The notes under the pieces were generated by a model that was not told where the DNA came from, did not search any database, and worked only from the letters and a program-made list of their open reading frames with translations. The position numbers and the translations under genes were made by a program. This document shows, one piece after another, positions 36,804-48,900 of a stretch of DNA of 64,000 nucleotides (its first letter is position 1; each line of letters starts with the position of its first letter). The stretch comes from Liolophura sinensis (lineage: Eukaryota > Mollusca > Polyplacophora > Chitonida > Chitonidae): positions 21,773,127 to 21,837,126 of the forward strand of contig NC_088297.1 of NCBI RefSeq assembly GCF_032854445.1. Reading direction: 5' to 3'.

Positions 36804-39800
36804 ATGGCGGAAATTGTCCACGAACGTTCATTAGCAACTCAGTTATTTCAGCTCGTGCGTGTCCTTTTCCTTACAGTTTTTTACATTATCGAGGGGGTAA
36901 TACTGGCTCTTATTCCCAAGTCTCTCAGACAAAGGAAGTCTGTCAATAATGAAATCGTGTTGGTGACAGGCGCAGGTAACGTTCTCTATAGTATTTTATA
37001 GTTTATCAAACTGTAAAAATTTTTACTGAATTAATTTTAATTTAATTAAGCTGATTAGTGTTTGCTGTCCAGTGTTTGAATGCATTACATTGCAAGCTTG
37101 ATTGGCTAATGAATTATTTGCAGTGGAGTTGTAAAGATGGGGTTGCTGTCATGTTGCTGTAGAGTGATGTCATTTGATTGAAGAAAGGTTAATTGAAGAG
37201 TTAGTTGTGGAGGGATTACTCTCTTCGAGCAAATAGCGAGAGTTATGTCAAGAAACAGCCTCAAATGTGGTCGTATTAATTGTAAGGAACACATACCTCT
37301 ATTCAAACACACATTTTAATCTGCCTTAGCATAACTGACGTCATCCATGTAACCTCTGTTGTGAGTCCACAGCAATCACATCTGTTTATGAAAAATAATT
37401 GTACTTTCCGAGCCTGTACCATATCATTTAATGAGTTAGTACTGCAGTACATTAGACTCTGAAACTGTCCTATTTTGTCAATTTGTGTCATTGATATGCA
37501 CTATTTTTGTTAGACAAGCCTAAGAACTGCATTGCTCGATAAGAGTTTTTTCAGTCTGAGACTACTTGAAGAATATTCTTTTCATAATTAACGTCTGAGA
37601 AGCAGATGTGACCTCAATTGACTGAAGAATGGTTAACTGAACATCTGACAAGTAGGTCAGGAACCAAAAAATGACAGCAGTCTAGTCTTTACAACAGCTT
37701 TTTGAACTATTGTCCACTGATGCTGTAACGTATTAGAACAGTTCGTAGTCAACACTGTTTGATATTATGCATGCGGTGATTAACAGCGCAGCGCCATGTC
37801 ATTTTAAGTCTGATCTTTCTATAGAAACCTATATAGTTACCAACGTTGTAATCTTACATGTTGTAAGTCAGTGTGTTTATTAAAGATTTATCATAGTTTA
37901 TTATGGGCTAGACTTGCACTTTCTACCTAGTAATTCTACTGGTACTATAGCTGTTGCTTTCTGTCTCAGGCAGTGGTATTGGCAGACTACTGTCGATAAA
38001 ATTTGCACGGCTGGGTTGCCGTCTGGTTCTCTGGGATATCAACGAATCTGGAAATCAAGAAACTGCGGACGAGGTTAAGAAATATGGTGCCCGCGTCTAT
38101 GCTTACACAGTTGATCTGAGTAAGAGAGATGAAGTTTATAAGACGGCTGAACAGGTGGGCAAAAACACTGAGATTTTCATTTTACATGCACTGCGTCCTG
38201 TTTTAAACATGCTCTTAAGTATGCAGTTCACTCTGAGAAAAGACTTGAATGCATCTGTCACTGACAGACATCAATATTTTGTCCTTTATTTGGTCATCAT
38301 TAGGATTATTTATATTGTAAATAAAGGTTGAAATATTGATGTTTGCCAACAATGCATTTTCAGTCATTTCTCAGGGTGACCTGCACACTTTACTGTGTGA
38401 CGTTAATCAGTGGATCTAATGTATTAAACATGCTCTCTTCACAATATGTCTGCAATATTGGCAAAGTAGTCTTATTCCATTATTGATGACCCTGCAGCCA
38501 TTTTGCAATTTAGCACACATACTCTGATGTTAAACAGGTAAAGAAGGATGTGGGAGATGTGGACATACTGGTGAACAATGCTGGTATTGTGACTGGGAAG
38601 AAGTATCTTCAATGTCCAGATAATCTTATAATCAAAACAATGGAGGTGAACGCCATGGCACATTTCTGGGTAAGTCTTTTTTGTTTTTTTTTGACCGTGC
38701 TGAAGATATTTAGGATACATTGCGGTGAATTGAAACTTGGTACAGTGACTTAACTATAACAAGTTACAGGACCAGGTCGAGTTGTGGACCCTTGCATTGA
38801 ATTTATACTAAATTATGACCATATGGAACTCCAGACTTTCCAGACACTTTTTTCAAAACGGTTCATCATATTGAATGAGGAGGCAGCATGCTTTTCAGTC
38901 CTGTGAGATGTTTCATCATATTGAGAGTTAACAGTACAAACATGAAATCTGGATCACCTGGTCAAGCAAAATGGCCTCAAAGAAAGGTCACATTTATTAA
39001 TACAGGTTAATGGTAATTTACAGGTCAGAAATTAAACTGTAAAAGGAGTGAATTAATTATTGCAGAGAAATGTGATTGCAGGATTGGTGTTTTATGTCAT
39101 ACTCAAGAATTATATGGCAGCAAGCCAGGGGAATAACGACAGCCTGTTGGTGGCGTACCTTCCCACGTATGACTGGAGAGGAAAACAGCATGAGCTGGGC
39201 TGGAACTAGCAGTGACTCCTTTAATGAGATACCCTGTGTCATTGTGCTGCACTAGCATGCTAACCACCAGGCCACAGAGACCCCAGCATTGTTACAAAAG
39301 TATTTCAAAAACAGGAGATAAAATAGTTCGAGGGTTATTTATGTTATTGAAAAGTTTTAAATAGATTATGTGCAATCTGTTGGTGTCCAGTGCTTAGATA
39401 TGCTCTGGCAATGGGCCTGCTGTGAATTACTACCCGTGTTATACGTTAGTGAAAACGACGTATTGCAAGCTTAGTTTTTAAGGTGCGAAGCTAAGGGAAG
39501 TGGGACCTCACCTATTGAAGCATGCAGTGTGTAGGTTTTGTTAGGTTATGTCATGACAGGGACAGATATTTTCAAGGCAATAAAATGTTTAAATACATGA
39601 TATCATACATGATATACCTTAGAGTCGCAGAAATATTAAAGGAGAAGAAAATTTAAATATCAATCAAATACCATTGAAAAGAGTATGCATTTCCTTGCAT
39701 GCTGTGGAAAAAATTCTAATATGTACCTCAAGTTGATGAATTATAAATAAATTCAGCGCCAAAATCTGCTGTGGGCAGCTCCATTTTGCCTAAGAACTAG

Positions 39801-42800
39801 TCCTGAAGTTTTTTGTGTTAGGAGGAAAATTTCCAGCAAAAACTGCTGAAGTGCAGTTCCTACATTTCCGGTAAAACTCTTCTTCCCAGAAGATAGTGAA
39901 CAATGAAGTTCGTTTTCAGTTCTCAACAATGGCGGATGTTTCAAGTGATTCAAGTTCGGACGAGTCTTTCATCAGGGAAGTGCAGTCAAATAAGGATGGT
40001 ATTGAAGCTTCGGAGATTTCCGCATGACAATCGGGAAACCGGAATCTTGAACGTAGGTTCCGAGTATACACGAACAATCCGGCAATTTTAATGACTCCCA
40101 TTGGCTGAGAGGCAACACACCCCCAGCATAAATTACAGGGTGTTAAAGGTGGAGGGCGATGTATGCCAGCTTAGCCATGTATGGCAAGGAAAAATCACAA
40201 AATTATGCAGCAGGCACCACCAGATAGGGGGGATTTTGGGCCCTATTGTGTTAACTGGTGTTACTGAAAAATTGAAAAACATTATTGTTATTATGTTCAC
40301 AGACAGTCAAAGCTTTCCTGCCTAAAATGTTGGAGAAAAATCATGGCCACATTGTCAGCATTGCCAGTGCTGCCGGGCTGGTTGGAGTGACAGGCCTTGC
40401 TGATTACTGCGCCAGTAAGTTTGCCGCTGTTGGCTTCGACGAATCGCTGCGCTATGAACTGGACGCCATGAAAAAAAATGGAATCCATACAACAGTTGTC
40501 TGCCCCTACTACATCAATACGGGAATGTTCACAGGGGTGAAGTGCAAGCTAATCCCGTTGTTGGAGCCAGAGTACGTTGTGACTACGATCATGGACGGCA
40601 TCTTGATGAACCAAAGCACAGTGTACATTCCACGAACGAACTACTTGTTCATTCTCTTGAAGCAGTAAGTTGCCCAATTTGTACCTTTATTCTCTAATCT
40701 GACAGTATCTGCAGCAGAAGAGTTTAACTTCTGCTACAATTTGTTCCCTCGTTCTGTAATCTGACAGTATCTGCAGCAGAAGAGTTTAACTTCTGCTACA
40801 ATTTGTACCCTCGTTCTGTAATCTGATAGTATCTGCAGCAGAAGAGTTTAACTTCTGCTACAATTTGTACCCTCGTTCTGTAATCTGATAGTATCTACAG
40901 CTGAAGAGTTTAACTTCTGCTACAATTTGTACCCTCGTTCTGTAATCTGACAGTATCTACAGCTGAAGAGTTTAACTTCTGCTACAATTTGTACCCTCGT
41001 TCTGTAATCTGACAGTATCTACAGCTGAAGAGTTTAACTTCTGCTACAATTTGTACCCTCGTTCTGTAATCTGATAGTATCTGCAGCAGAAGAGTTTAAC
41101 TTCTGCTACAATTTGTACCCTCACTCTCTAATCTGACAGTATATGCAGCAGAAGAGTTTAACTTCTGCTACAATTTGTACCCTCGTTTTGTAATCTGACA
41201 GTATCTGCAGCAGAAGAGTTTAACTTCTGCTACAATTTGTGCCCTCGTTCTGTAATCTGATAGTATCTGCAGCAGAAGAGTTTAACTTCTGCTACAATTT
41301 GTACCCTCACTCTCTAATCTGACAGTATATGCAGCAGAAGAGTTTAACTTCTGCTACAATTTGTACCCTCACTCTCTAATCTGACAGTATCTGCAGCAGA
41401 AGAGTTTAACTTCTGCTACAATTTGTACCCTCGTTCTGTAATCTGATAGTATCTGCAGCAGAAGAGTTTAACTTCTGCTACAATTTGTACCCTCGTTCTG
41501 TAATCTGACAGTATCTGCAGCAGAAGAGTTTAACTTCTGCTACAGCATGCTTTGATTGAAGACGATGATGTAAAGTGAGCTTTTAGAACACAGGTTAAGT
41601 GAAAAAAAATCACAGCTGATAAAAGTGAAAACAGCACAGGTTAAGCGAAAAGAATCAAGGGTTATTAAAGTCAAAACAGAACTCAAGTGAAAAATCACAG
41701 GTTATTATAAAATTGAAAACAGAGCACATGTTAAGTGAAAAAAATCACAGGTTAATAAAGTGAAAACAGCACAGGTTAAGTGAAAAGAATCACAGGTTAT
41801 TACAGTGAAATGAGAGCACAGGTTTACTGAAGAGAAATCACATGTTATTAAAGTGAAAACAGAGCACAAGTTAAGTGAAAAATTACAGGTTATTATCAAA
41901 ATTAAAACAGAGCACAGGTTAAGTGAAAAAAATCACAGGCTATTCAAATGAAAACAGCACAGGTTAAGTGAAAAGAATCACAGGTTGTTACAGTGAAATG
42001 AGAGCACAGGTTTAGTGAAGAGAAATCACATGTTATTTAAGTGAAAACAGAGCACAAGTTAAGTGAAAACATCAGAGGTTATTGCAGTGAAAACAGAACA
42101 CGGGTTAAGTTTTGTATTCCATGCAACATTAATTTGCGTGATCACCTTGGAATGGCTGGTTGTTGTTTTATTGACTGTTTTGTAACTCCATTATTGCACT
42201 GGAGGGCTGGGCAGATGATGTGGGAGATTGTAAGATTTTGCCAGACTAAATTTACCCTAATTCCCCAACGTTTTTAACTATGAAAGAGCAACTTTCAGTG
42301 CAATATATGCACATTTATGATTTGATTTTTGGGGCAAAACTACATGGGCTGAATTGACCAGTTTCAGGACTTCACAAAAAGTATAATTTTAGCATTCTAC
42401 AAAGTAGAATACCTCCAGAATGCTTCAACAAACACCTTGCAAACATGCGGAAAAGTTGAAGAATTACAGTACAGGTGTGTTAGCAGAGTGTTTCTGTGGT
42501 AACAATGTGGTAACAGCTTCACAGCTTCACAGTACTATGTAGTTGTGGGCCACAGTGTGGTGTCTAACAGCTTCAAAGTACTATGTACTTTGTAGTTGTG
42601 GGCCACAGTGTAGTATGTAACAACCTCACAGTACTGTGTACTTTGTAGTTGAGGGCCACAGTGTGGTGTCTAACAGCTTCACAGTACAGTAGGTGATATT
42701 TCACGATGGACTTGTCCTAGAGTCTAATGACAAAATGAACAATTCAGATTACTACATAACAGATTAATTTACTGTGTGTGTGAATGACATACTATTCCGT

Positions 42801-43298
42801 CCTGGTCTAAGTTGCTTATTTTACATAATGGCAAGTGAGGCCTCCGTGGCTCAGTTGGTTAGCGCGCTTGCACAGTGTAATGACCCAGGAGCCTGTCACC
42901 AATGCGGTCGCTGTGAGTTCAAGCTTAGCTCATCCTGGCTTCCTCTCCGAAGGTCTGCCAGCAACCTGCGGATGGTCATGGGTTTCCGCCGGGCTCTGCC
43001 CTGTTTCCTACAACCACAACTGCTGTCTTATAAATGAAAAATTCTTGAGTATGAAGTAAAACACCAATTAAATAAATCATTAAATAAATATTTGATGGTG
43101 AGAGTTCTGTTGATCGTAGAAAGGTGTATTGTTAGGGAGCGAAAAAAATTCTGGACAATTGAATTTGCTAATAATAATTCTGAATGTTCTACTTTCCTCT
43201 GCAGTATGTTGCCTACCAAGGCCTCTATGCTAGTAGCAGATGTACTGGGTATGAATTCAGCCATGGACGAATTTGTGGGGAGAGAGAAAGTGGAGTGA
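36804..43298 (+). CDS. Membrane-anchored short-chain dehydrogenase/reductase, SDR16C type (retinol or 17-beta-hydroxysteroid dehydrogenase-like), 5 exons
   Basis: Coding exons: 36804-36975, 37970-38154, 38538-38669, 40303-40664, 43205-43298. All introns are GT–AG and phases agree, giving 314 aa. Residues about 15-38 form one hydrophobic anchor. The Rossmann motif TGAGSGIG is at 55-62, with an acidic residue after strand 2 (LVLWDIN, Asp80) that suggests NAD(H) preference. The structural motif NNAG is at 132-135. The catalytic Ser185 and Tyr198-x-x-x-Lys202 (DYCASK) are intact. The C-terminal [20 protein letters not shown] matches the SDR16C tail (RDHE2/SDR16C5, RDH10, HSD17B11/13). Such enzymes oxidise retinol or hydroxysteroids at the ER membrane or lipid droplets. 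Which paralogue this is, and its substrate, cannot be decided here. Introns 3 and 4 carry SINEs, MITEs and large minisatellites. Confidence 0.93.
39080..39285 (-). mobile_element. SINE type A in SDR intron 3
   Basis: GGATTGGTGTTTTATGTCAT at the tail side and GGGGTCTCTGTGGCCTGGTG (minus strand) at the head, with the CAGCATGAGCTGGGCTGGAA body block. It is full length apart from internal divergence. Confidence 0.75.
39929..40027 (+). other. Unexplained 32-codon acidic/serine-rich mini-frame in SDR intron 3
   Basis: AACAATGG gives a good start context, followed by [19 protein letters not shown] and a TGA at 40025-40027. The composition (Ser/Asp cluster after a short start) resembles the N-terminus of a transposon-encoded or nuclear protein, but there is no family match that I can name. 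It lies between SDR exons 3 and 4, so it is probably a fragment of an inserted element or a retrocopy. Confidence 0.25.
40674..41544. repeat. 62-bp minisatellite with hairpin-forming core, about 14 copies
   Basis: The unit contains CTGTAATCTGACAGTATCTG, then GCAGAAGAGTTTAACTTCTG and CTACAATTTGTACCCTCG. GCAGAAG and CTTCTGC form a 7-bp stem around a 7-base loop in most units. The array starts within about 10 bases of the exon-4 donor of the SDR gene (40665), so it directly abuts a splice site. Confidence 0.95.
41575..42110. repeat. Second minisatellite in SDR intron 4 (AGTGAAAACAGAGCACAGGT type)
   Basis: About eleven irregular units built from AAAACAGAGCACAGGTTAAG, TGAAAAAAATCACAGGTTAT and TAAAGTG. 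A longer order is visible: the block TGAAATGAGAGCACAGGTTT recurs near 41807 and 41995, about 190 bp apart. It follows the 62-bp array with only a short gap. Confidence 0.88.
42254..42472. mobile_element. MITE-like element, subtype 1 (219 bp)
   Basis: Begins ACCCTAATTCCCCAACGTTT and ends AAAAGTTGAAGAATTACAGT; the ends are inverted repeats of each other and of the subtype 2 elements. Body blocks CAGTGCAATATATGCACATT and CACAAAAAGTATAATTTTAG are shared with 11330-11553 and 43972-44181. Confidence 0.65.
42500..42690. repeat. Imperfect tandem repeat, unit about 57 bp
   Basis: Three to four copies with GTAGTTGTGGGCCACAGTGT, then CTAACAGCTTCACAGTACT. It lies in SDR intron 4, just after a MITE. Confidence 0.8.
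42838..43088 (+). mobile_element. Full-length tRNA-derived SINE, type A
   Basis: The head GCCTCCGTGGCTCAGTTGGT contains an A-box (TGGCTCAGTTGG), and GTGAGTTCAAGCTTAGC is B-box-like. The body has GCAACCTGCGGATGGTCATG; the tail is TATAAATGAAAAATTCTTGA then AACACCAATTAAATAAAT. This is the best reference copy in the window. It ends about 115 bp before the last SDR exon. Confidence 0.85.
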
Positions 43299-43444
43299 AA
43301 AGACGGACATAGATGAAGCCAAGTAAAGCATGCTTTCTCCAGGACGTCTTGTAATGATTATTATACATTGTAATTTCTGCTGTATGGAAATGATTTTATT
43401 ATATGACGACCAATGAACACTAATTATTCTTTTGTCTTCCTTAT

Positions 43445-43740
43445 GGCCGTTAAGCCGTCTCACACCAGGGTAGTTGGTGATAGGGAGGCGTGGGTTCAAA
43501 CCTGGTCCGGGGCAGGGTACCTTGTAGATTCATTCACTCTTGCTGCTTGTGGGGCATTGGTGACATGATGAAATCTAACGATGGTTGAAGGCTACTTGCC
43601 CTTAACCAGTATGGGCCGCATACCTGTACAAATGTAGGAAAGTGCATCAATAACTTGCCAAAGGTCAGTGGTTTATGATGGGAACCCCAATTCCTTCCAT
43701 CCATAAAGCTGACTCTCATCGCTTAAGGGAAAATTTCGTG
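43445..43740 (+). mobile_element. tRNA-headed SINE, type D
   Basis: The head has GCCGTCTCACACCAGGGTAG and a good B-box, GGGTTCAAACCTGG. The body has AAGGCTACTTGCCCTTAACC and CTTGCCAAAGGTCAGTGGTT. The 3' part (CCATCCATAAAGCTGACTCT, then GGGAAAATTTCGTGA) is a diverged version of the common tail. It lies downstream of the SDR stop codon and may be in its 3' UTR. Confidence 0.65.
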
Positions 43741-43971
43741 ATTTTGACACTGAACAACATGGAGATAAGTTAAAAGGTTGCTGTGAAAATATTTGTGACT
43801 GAGGATATTTGCTGACCTTGGGTCTTTGTCTGACTTCATACATGAAAACCGCTGAACTTACCGTACCTTAACAGAATGGACACTGAATGTGATATTGACC
43901 TCAGCTATTGGTTTGCAGCTGCTGTCCTGGTCAAAATATGTACATGTAATAACAGAAGTACTTGTATGCTA

Positions 43972-44181
43972 ATACCACAACGGTTTGGCTTATGAAACTT
44001 TCAGTGCAATTTGTGCACATTTTAAAGTTTATTTTGGCAGCAAAACTGCATTAATTGGATTAGCCAGGGCTTCACAGAAAGTATAATTTTATCATTGTAA
44101 ACAAAGAATAATGCCTTCAGAATACATGTATCCATGATTAAACACCTTGCAAACATGCGTAAAGGTTGAAGAATTAGAGTA
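43972..44181. mobile_element. MITE-like element, subtype 1
   Basis: The body is CAGTGCAATTTGTGCACATT, TCACAGAAAGTATAATTTTA, AATGCCTTCAGAATACATGT; the right end is GTAAAGGTTGAAGAATTAGA. The left end is degenerate. Confidence 0.55.
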
Positions 44182-45934
44182 GAAACCAATTTGAATGGGT
44201 ACTGGTATGGATTGGTTGACACAGTGTTTTACAGTGTTTATGAAGATTATATATACATGAACTAATATATGTATATGCTCATATTTAAGATATCACAATG
44301 TCTGTATTCTGAGTTGCAAATGGTCCTATGAATTGGCCTTTCAACTAATGTCACCTGTAAACAGGTTATTTAACATCCAGTCAGCATTGATTCTGTTACC
44401 TATTTTACAGGTCAACTTTATCTGCGACCTTCAAAAGTTAATTAGCCAGAATTCAGTGGCGTAGCACTGTACTTGTACATGTAAGTCAACTTTCTTTCAT
44501 TGATATTACTGTAAATTCCTGGTGGGAAAAAATGTGAATGCACTTTAGCCTCAGGATCACAATTTTAGTCAACAAAGGTGTAGGGTATTTGTACATGTAG
44601 CTTCATTATATTGATAGCGAAGACAAATACATAAACATTTGTTGTCTATTTTTGTCATACAGTTTCAAAAAGTGTCTGAGTGGCGGATTTATGTCTCTTG
44701 CCTGGATCAATCATTATTTACTGTTGTTCCCATTTCATGCACATTTTTCCCACCTTTTTGGGATTTATTCTGACCTGCCAGTAATTATATCTTTGTCTAC
44801 ATTTTCATGAATTTCTACTGGACCATTTATAGATAACAGGTTGAGTCAGCACTAATTCTCTGCTCAAGTTGTATATGTTAAGAAAATTTTGTTTAATTCA
44901 TTACTAAATCTACCATATGTCTTTTTATTATAATAAATATAATAATGGGTGCTCTCTGAAATATCATACATCATACATATGAACAATGTATGTATTAGTG
45001 TTAATGATTTGTGGTATAGTATATTTCTTCGTATGTTATTGTTAACCATTATACCACAGCCTGGGGGTTTGAAGATGGCATACAGAAATGGTTTATATGT
45101 CATTGTTAGCAGTATTGCCAATTATACCAGAGGCTGACAGTTTGAAGGAGGTAAACAGTGCAGAATTATATGCTTTGTGAGAAATGGCAGAGCCTAGTTT
45201 TTTGACATAATATTGTTGTATCTTGAATATTAATGGGATACAAGTTTTGTTTAATATTCCCCGATGACATCAATAAAAAGTTCCGAGTGCTTTGTTGATT
45301 GTTTTTCTTTTCTACCAAACATCCGAAAAATTAAGATATTATCTCCTTAACATTATATTTTATGCAGAGATTACTTATGTTTTACGTGCTTGGCTAGGGT
45401 GAATTACCCCTGTGCTCCAAGAGACGGGCTGGTTTCATGAAGCTCACTTACCTAAGTAAGCCCTTAACTACCATGACAACATATGCTGTAGACATGTAAA
45501 GTGTACTCAGGTAATAGCATCTTAGTGCAAAGGTAAGCTTCGTGAAACCAGTCCCAGGTGTTGTTGGAATATCTGGGATAGTTGGAGACAGTATGGTGTG
45601 ATAATATGATAAGACGTCTTGATCCCCTTGCCATCAGTCTTCAGGTTAACAGTCTATATAGATGTGACCACATCTATCTATATGTTAAAACATATACCGG
45701 TATGTGAAAAGTTATGAATGTTTAAAATTTGGATAAATTGATTTTTCTACATGTGTACTATTCGGAGTAAAACTTCAATTTTTTGGAAACTTTAAGTTTT
45801 TGCATTATTGTTGGTACCCTTAGTGAGCTCCTCTACTGAAATGAGCAGCAGTGCGTTGAACTCCAAATTCAAACCTGATTAGTTGGAGGAAAAAGACAGG
45901 AGCGTATATGCTGCATGTTAAGGATGACTGATTA
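44182..45934. other. AT-rich intergenic DNA
   Basis: No gene or clear repeat is seen. The pair CTTACCTAAGTAAGCCCTTA … GCAAAGGTAAGCTTCGTGAA around 45450-45545 is a loose inverted arrangement (TTTCATGAAGCT … AGCTTCGTGAAA, with GACGGGCTGG/CCAGTCCC outside). It could be a small foldback element of about 130 bp. Confidence 0.35.
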
Positions 45935-48900
45935 ATCTGCATGATTGGGTAAGGACGACAGTGATTAATCTGCATGGTTGGGTAAGGACGACTGATTAAT
46001 CTGCATGGTTGGGTAAGGACGACTGATTAATCTGCATGGTTGGGTAAGGACGACAGTGATTAATCTGCATGGTTGGGTAAGGACAACAGTGATTAATCTG
46101 CATGGTTGGGTAAGGACGACTGATTAATCTGCATGGTTGGGTGAGGACGACAGTGATTAATCTGCGTGGTTGGGTGAGGACGATAGTGATTAATCTGCAT
46201 GGTTGGGTAAGGACGACAATGATTAAGCTGCATGATTAGGTAAGGACAACAGTGATTAATCTGCATGATTAGGTAAGGATGCCAATGATTAATCTGCATG
46301 ATTGGGTAAGGACGACAGTGATTAATCTGCATGGTTGGGTAAGGACAACAGTGATTAATCTGCATGGTTGGGTAAGGACGACAGTGATTAATCTGCATGG
46401 TTGGGTAAGGACAACAGTGATTAACCTGCATGGTTGGGTAAGGACGACTGATTAATCTGCATGGTTGGGTAAGGATAACAATGATTAATCTGCATGGTTG
46501 GGTAAGGACGACAGTGATTAATCTGCGTGGTTGGGTAAGGACAACAGTGATTAATCTGCGTGGTTGGGTAAGGACGACAGTGATTAATCTGCGTGGTTGG
46601 GTAAGGACAACAGTGATTAACCTGCATGGTTGGGTAAGGACGACTGATTAATCTGCATGGTTGGGTAAGGATAACAATGATTAATCTGCATGGTTGGGTA
46701 AGGACGACAGTGATTAATCTGCGTGGTTGGGTAAGGACAACAGTGATTAACCTGCATGGTTGGGTAAGGACGACTGATTAATCTGCATGGTTGGGTAAGG
46801 ATAACAATGATTAATCTGCATGGTTGGGTAAGGACGACAGTGATTAATCTGCATGGTTGGGTAAGGACAACAGTGATTAACCTGCATGGTTGGGTAAGGA
46901 CGACTGATTAATCTGCATGGTTGGGTAAGGATAACAATGATTAATCTGCATGGTTGGGTAAGGACGACAGTGATTAATCTGCGTGGTTGGGTAAGGACAA
47001 CAGTGATTAATCTGCGTGGTTGGGTAAGGACGACAGTGATTAATCTGCGTGGTTGGGTAAGGACGACTGATTAATCTGCATGGTTGGGTAAGGACGACAA
47101 TGATTAAGCTGCATGGTTGGGTAAGGACAACAGTGATTAACCTGCATGGTTGGGTAAGGACGACTGATTAATCTGCATGGTTGGGTAAGGACGACAATGA
47201 TTAAGCTGCATGGTTGGGTAAGGACGACAGTGATTAATCTGCGTGGTTGGGTAAGGACGACTGATTAATCTGCATGGTTGGGTAAGGACGACAATGATTA
47301 AGCTGCATGGTTGGGTAAGGACAACAGTGATTAACCTGCATGGTTGGGTAAGGACGACTGATTAATCTGCATGGTTGGGTAAGGACGACTGATTAATCTG
47401 CATGGTTGGGTAAGGACGACAATGATTAAGCTGCATGATTAGGTAAGGACAACAGTGATTAATCTGCATGATTAGGTAAGGATGCCAATGATTAATCTGC
47501 ATGATTGGGTAAGGACGACAGTGATTAATCTGCATGATTGGGTAAGGACAACAATGATTAATCTGCATGGTTGGGTAAGGACAACAGTGATTAATCTGCG
47601 TGGTTGGGTAAGGACGACAATGATTAATCTGCATGATTGGGTAAGGACGACAGTGATTAATCTGCATGATTGGGTAAGGACAACAATGATTAATCTGCAT
47701 GATTGGGTAAGGACAACAATGATTAATCTGCATGGTTGGGTGAGGACGACAGTGATTAATCTGCGTGGTTGGGTAAGGACGACAATGATTAATCTGCATG
47801 ATTGGGTAAGGACGACAGTGATTAATCTGCATGATTGGGTAAGGACAACAATGATTAATCTGCATGATTGGGTAAGGACAACAATGATTAATCTGCATGG
47901 TTGGGTGAGGACAACAGTGATTAATCTGCATGGTTGGGTAAGGACGACTGATTAATCTGCATGATTGGGTAAGGACGACTGATTAATCTGCATGGTTGGG
48001 TAAGGACGACTGATTAATCTGCATGGTTGGGTAAGGACGACAATGATTAATCTGCATGATTGGGTAAGGACAACAGTGATTAATCTGCATGATTAGGTAA
48101 GGACGACAATGATTAAGCTGCGTGATTAGGTAAGGATGCCAATGGTTAATCTGCATGATTGGGTAAGGACGACAATGATTAAGCTGCGTGATTAGGTAAG
48201 GACAACAGTGATTAATCTGCATGGTTGGGTAAGGACGACTGATTAATCTGCATGGTTGGGTAAGGACGACAATGGTTAATCTGCGTGGTTGGGTAAGGAC
48301 AACAGTGATTAATCTGCATGGTTGGGTAAGGACGACTGATTAATCTGCATGGTTGGGTAAGGACGACTGATTAATCTGCATGGTTGGGTAAGGACGACTG
48401 ATTAATCTGCATGGTTGGGTAAGGACGACAATGATTAATCTGTATGATTGGGTAAGGACGACAATGATTAAGCTGCATGATTAGGTAAGGATGCCAATGG
48501 TTAATCTGCATGGTTGGGTAAGGACAACAGTGATTAATCTGCATGGTTGGGTAAGGACAACAGTGATTAATCTGCATGGTTGGGTAAGGACGACAATGAT
48601 TAATCTGCATGGTTGGGTAAGGACAACAGTGATTAATCTGCGTGGTTGGGTAAGGATGACTGATTAATCTGCATGGTTGGGTAAGGATAACAATGATTAA
48701 TCTGCATGGTTGGGTAAGGACAACAATGATTAATCTGCATGGTTGGGTAAGGACAACAGTGATTAAGCTGCGTGATTAGGTAAGGATGCCAATGGTTAAT
48801 CTGCATGGTTGGGTAAGGACGACAATGATTAAGCTGCGTGATTAGGTAAGGACAACAGTGATTAATCTGCATGATTGGGTAAGGACAACAGTGATTAATC

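Noticed and set aside
42838..42935. A functional tRNA gene at the head of the type A SINE
   Set aside because: A- and B-box-like sequences are present, but the acceptor stem and cloverleaf do not close, and the segment belongs to a dispersed element.
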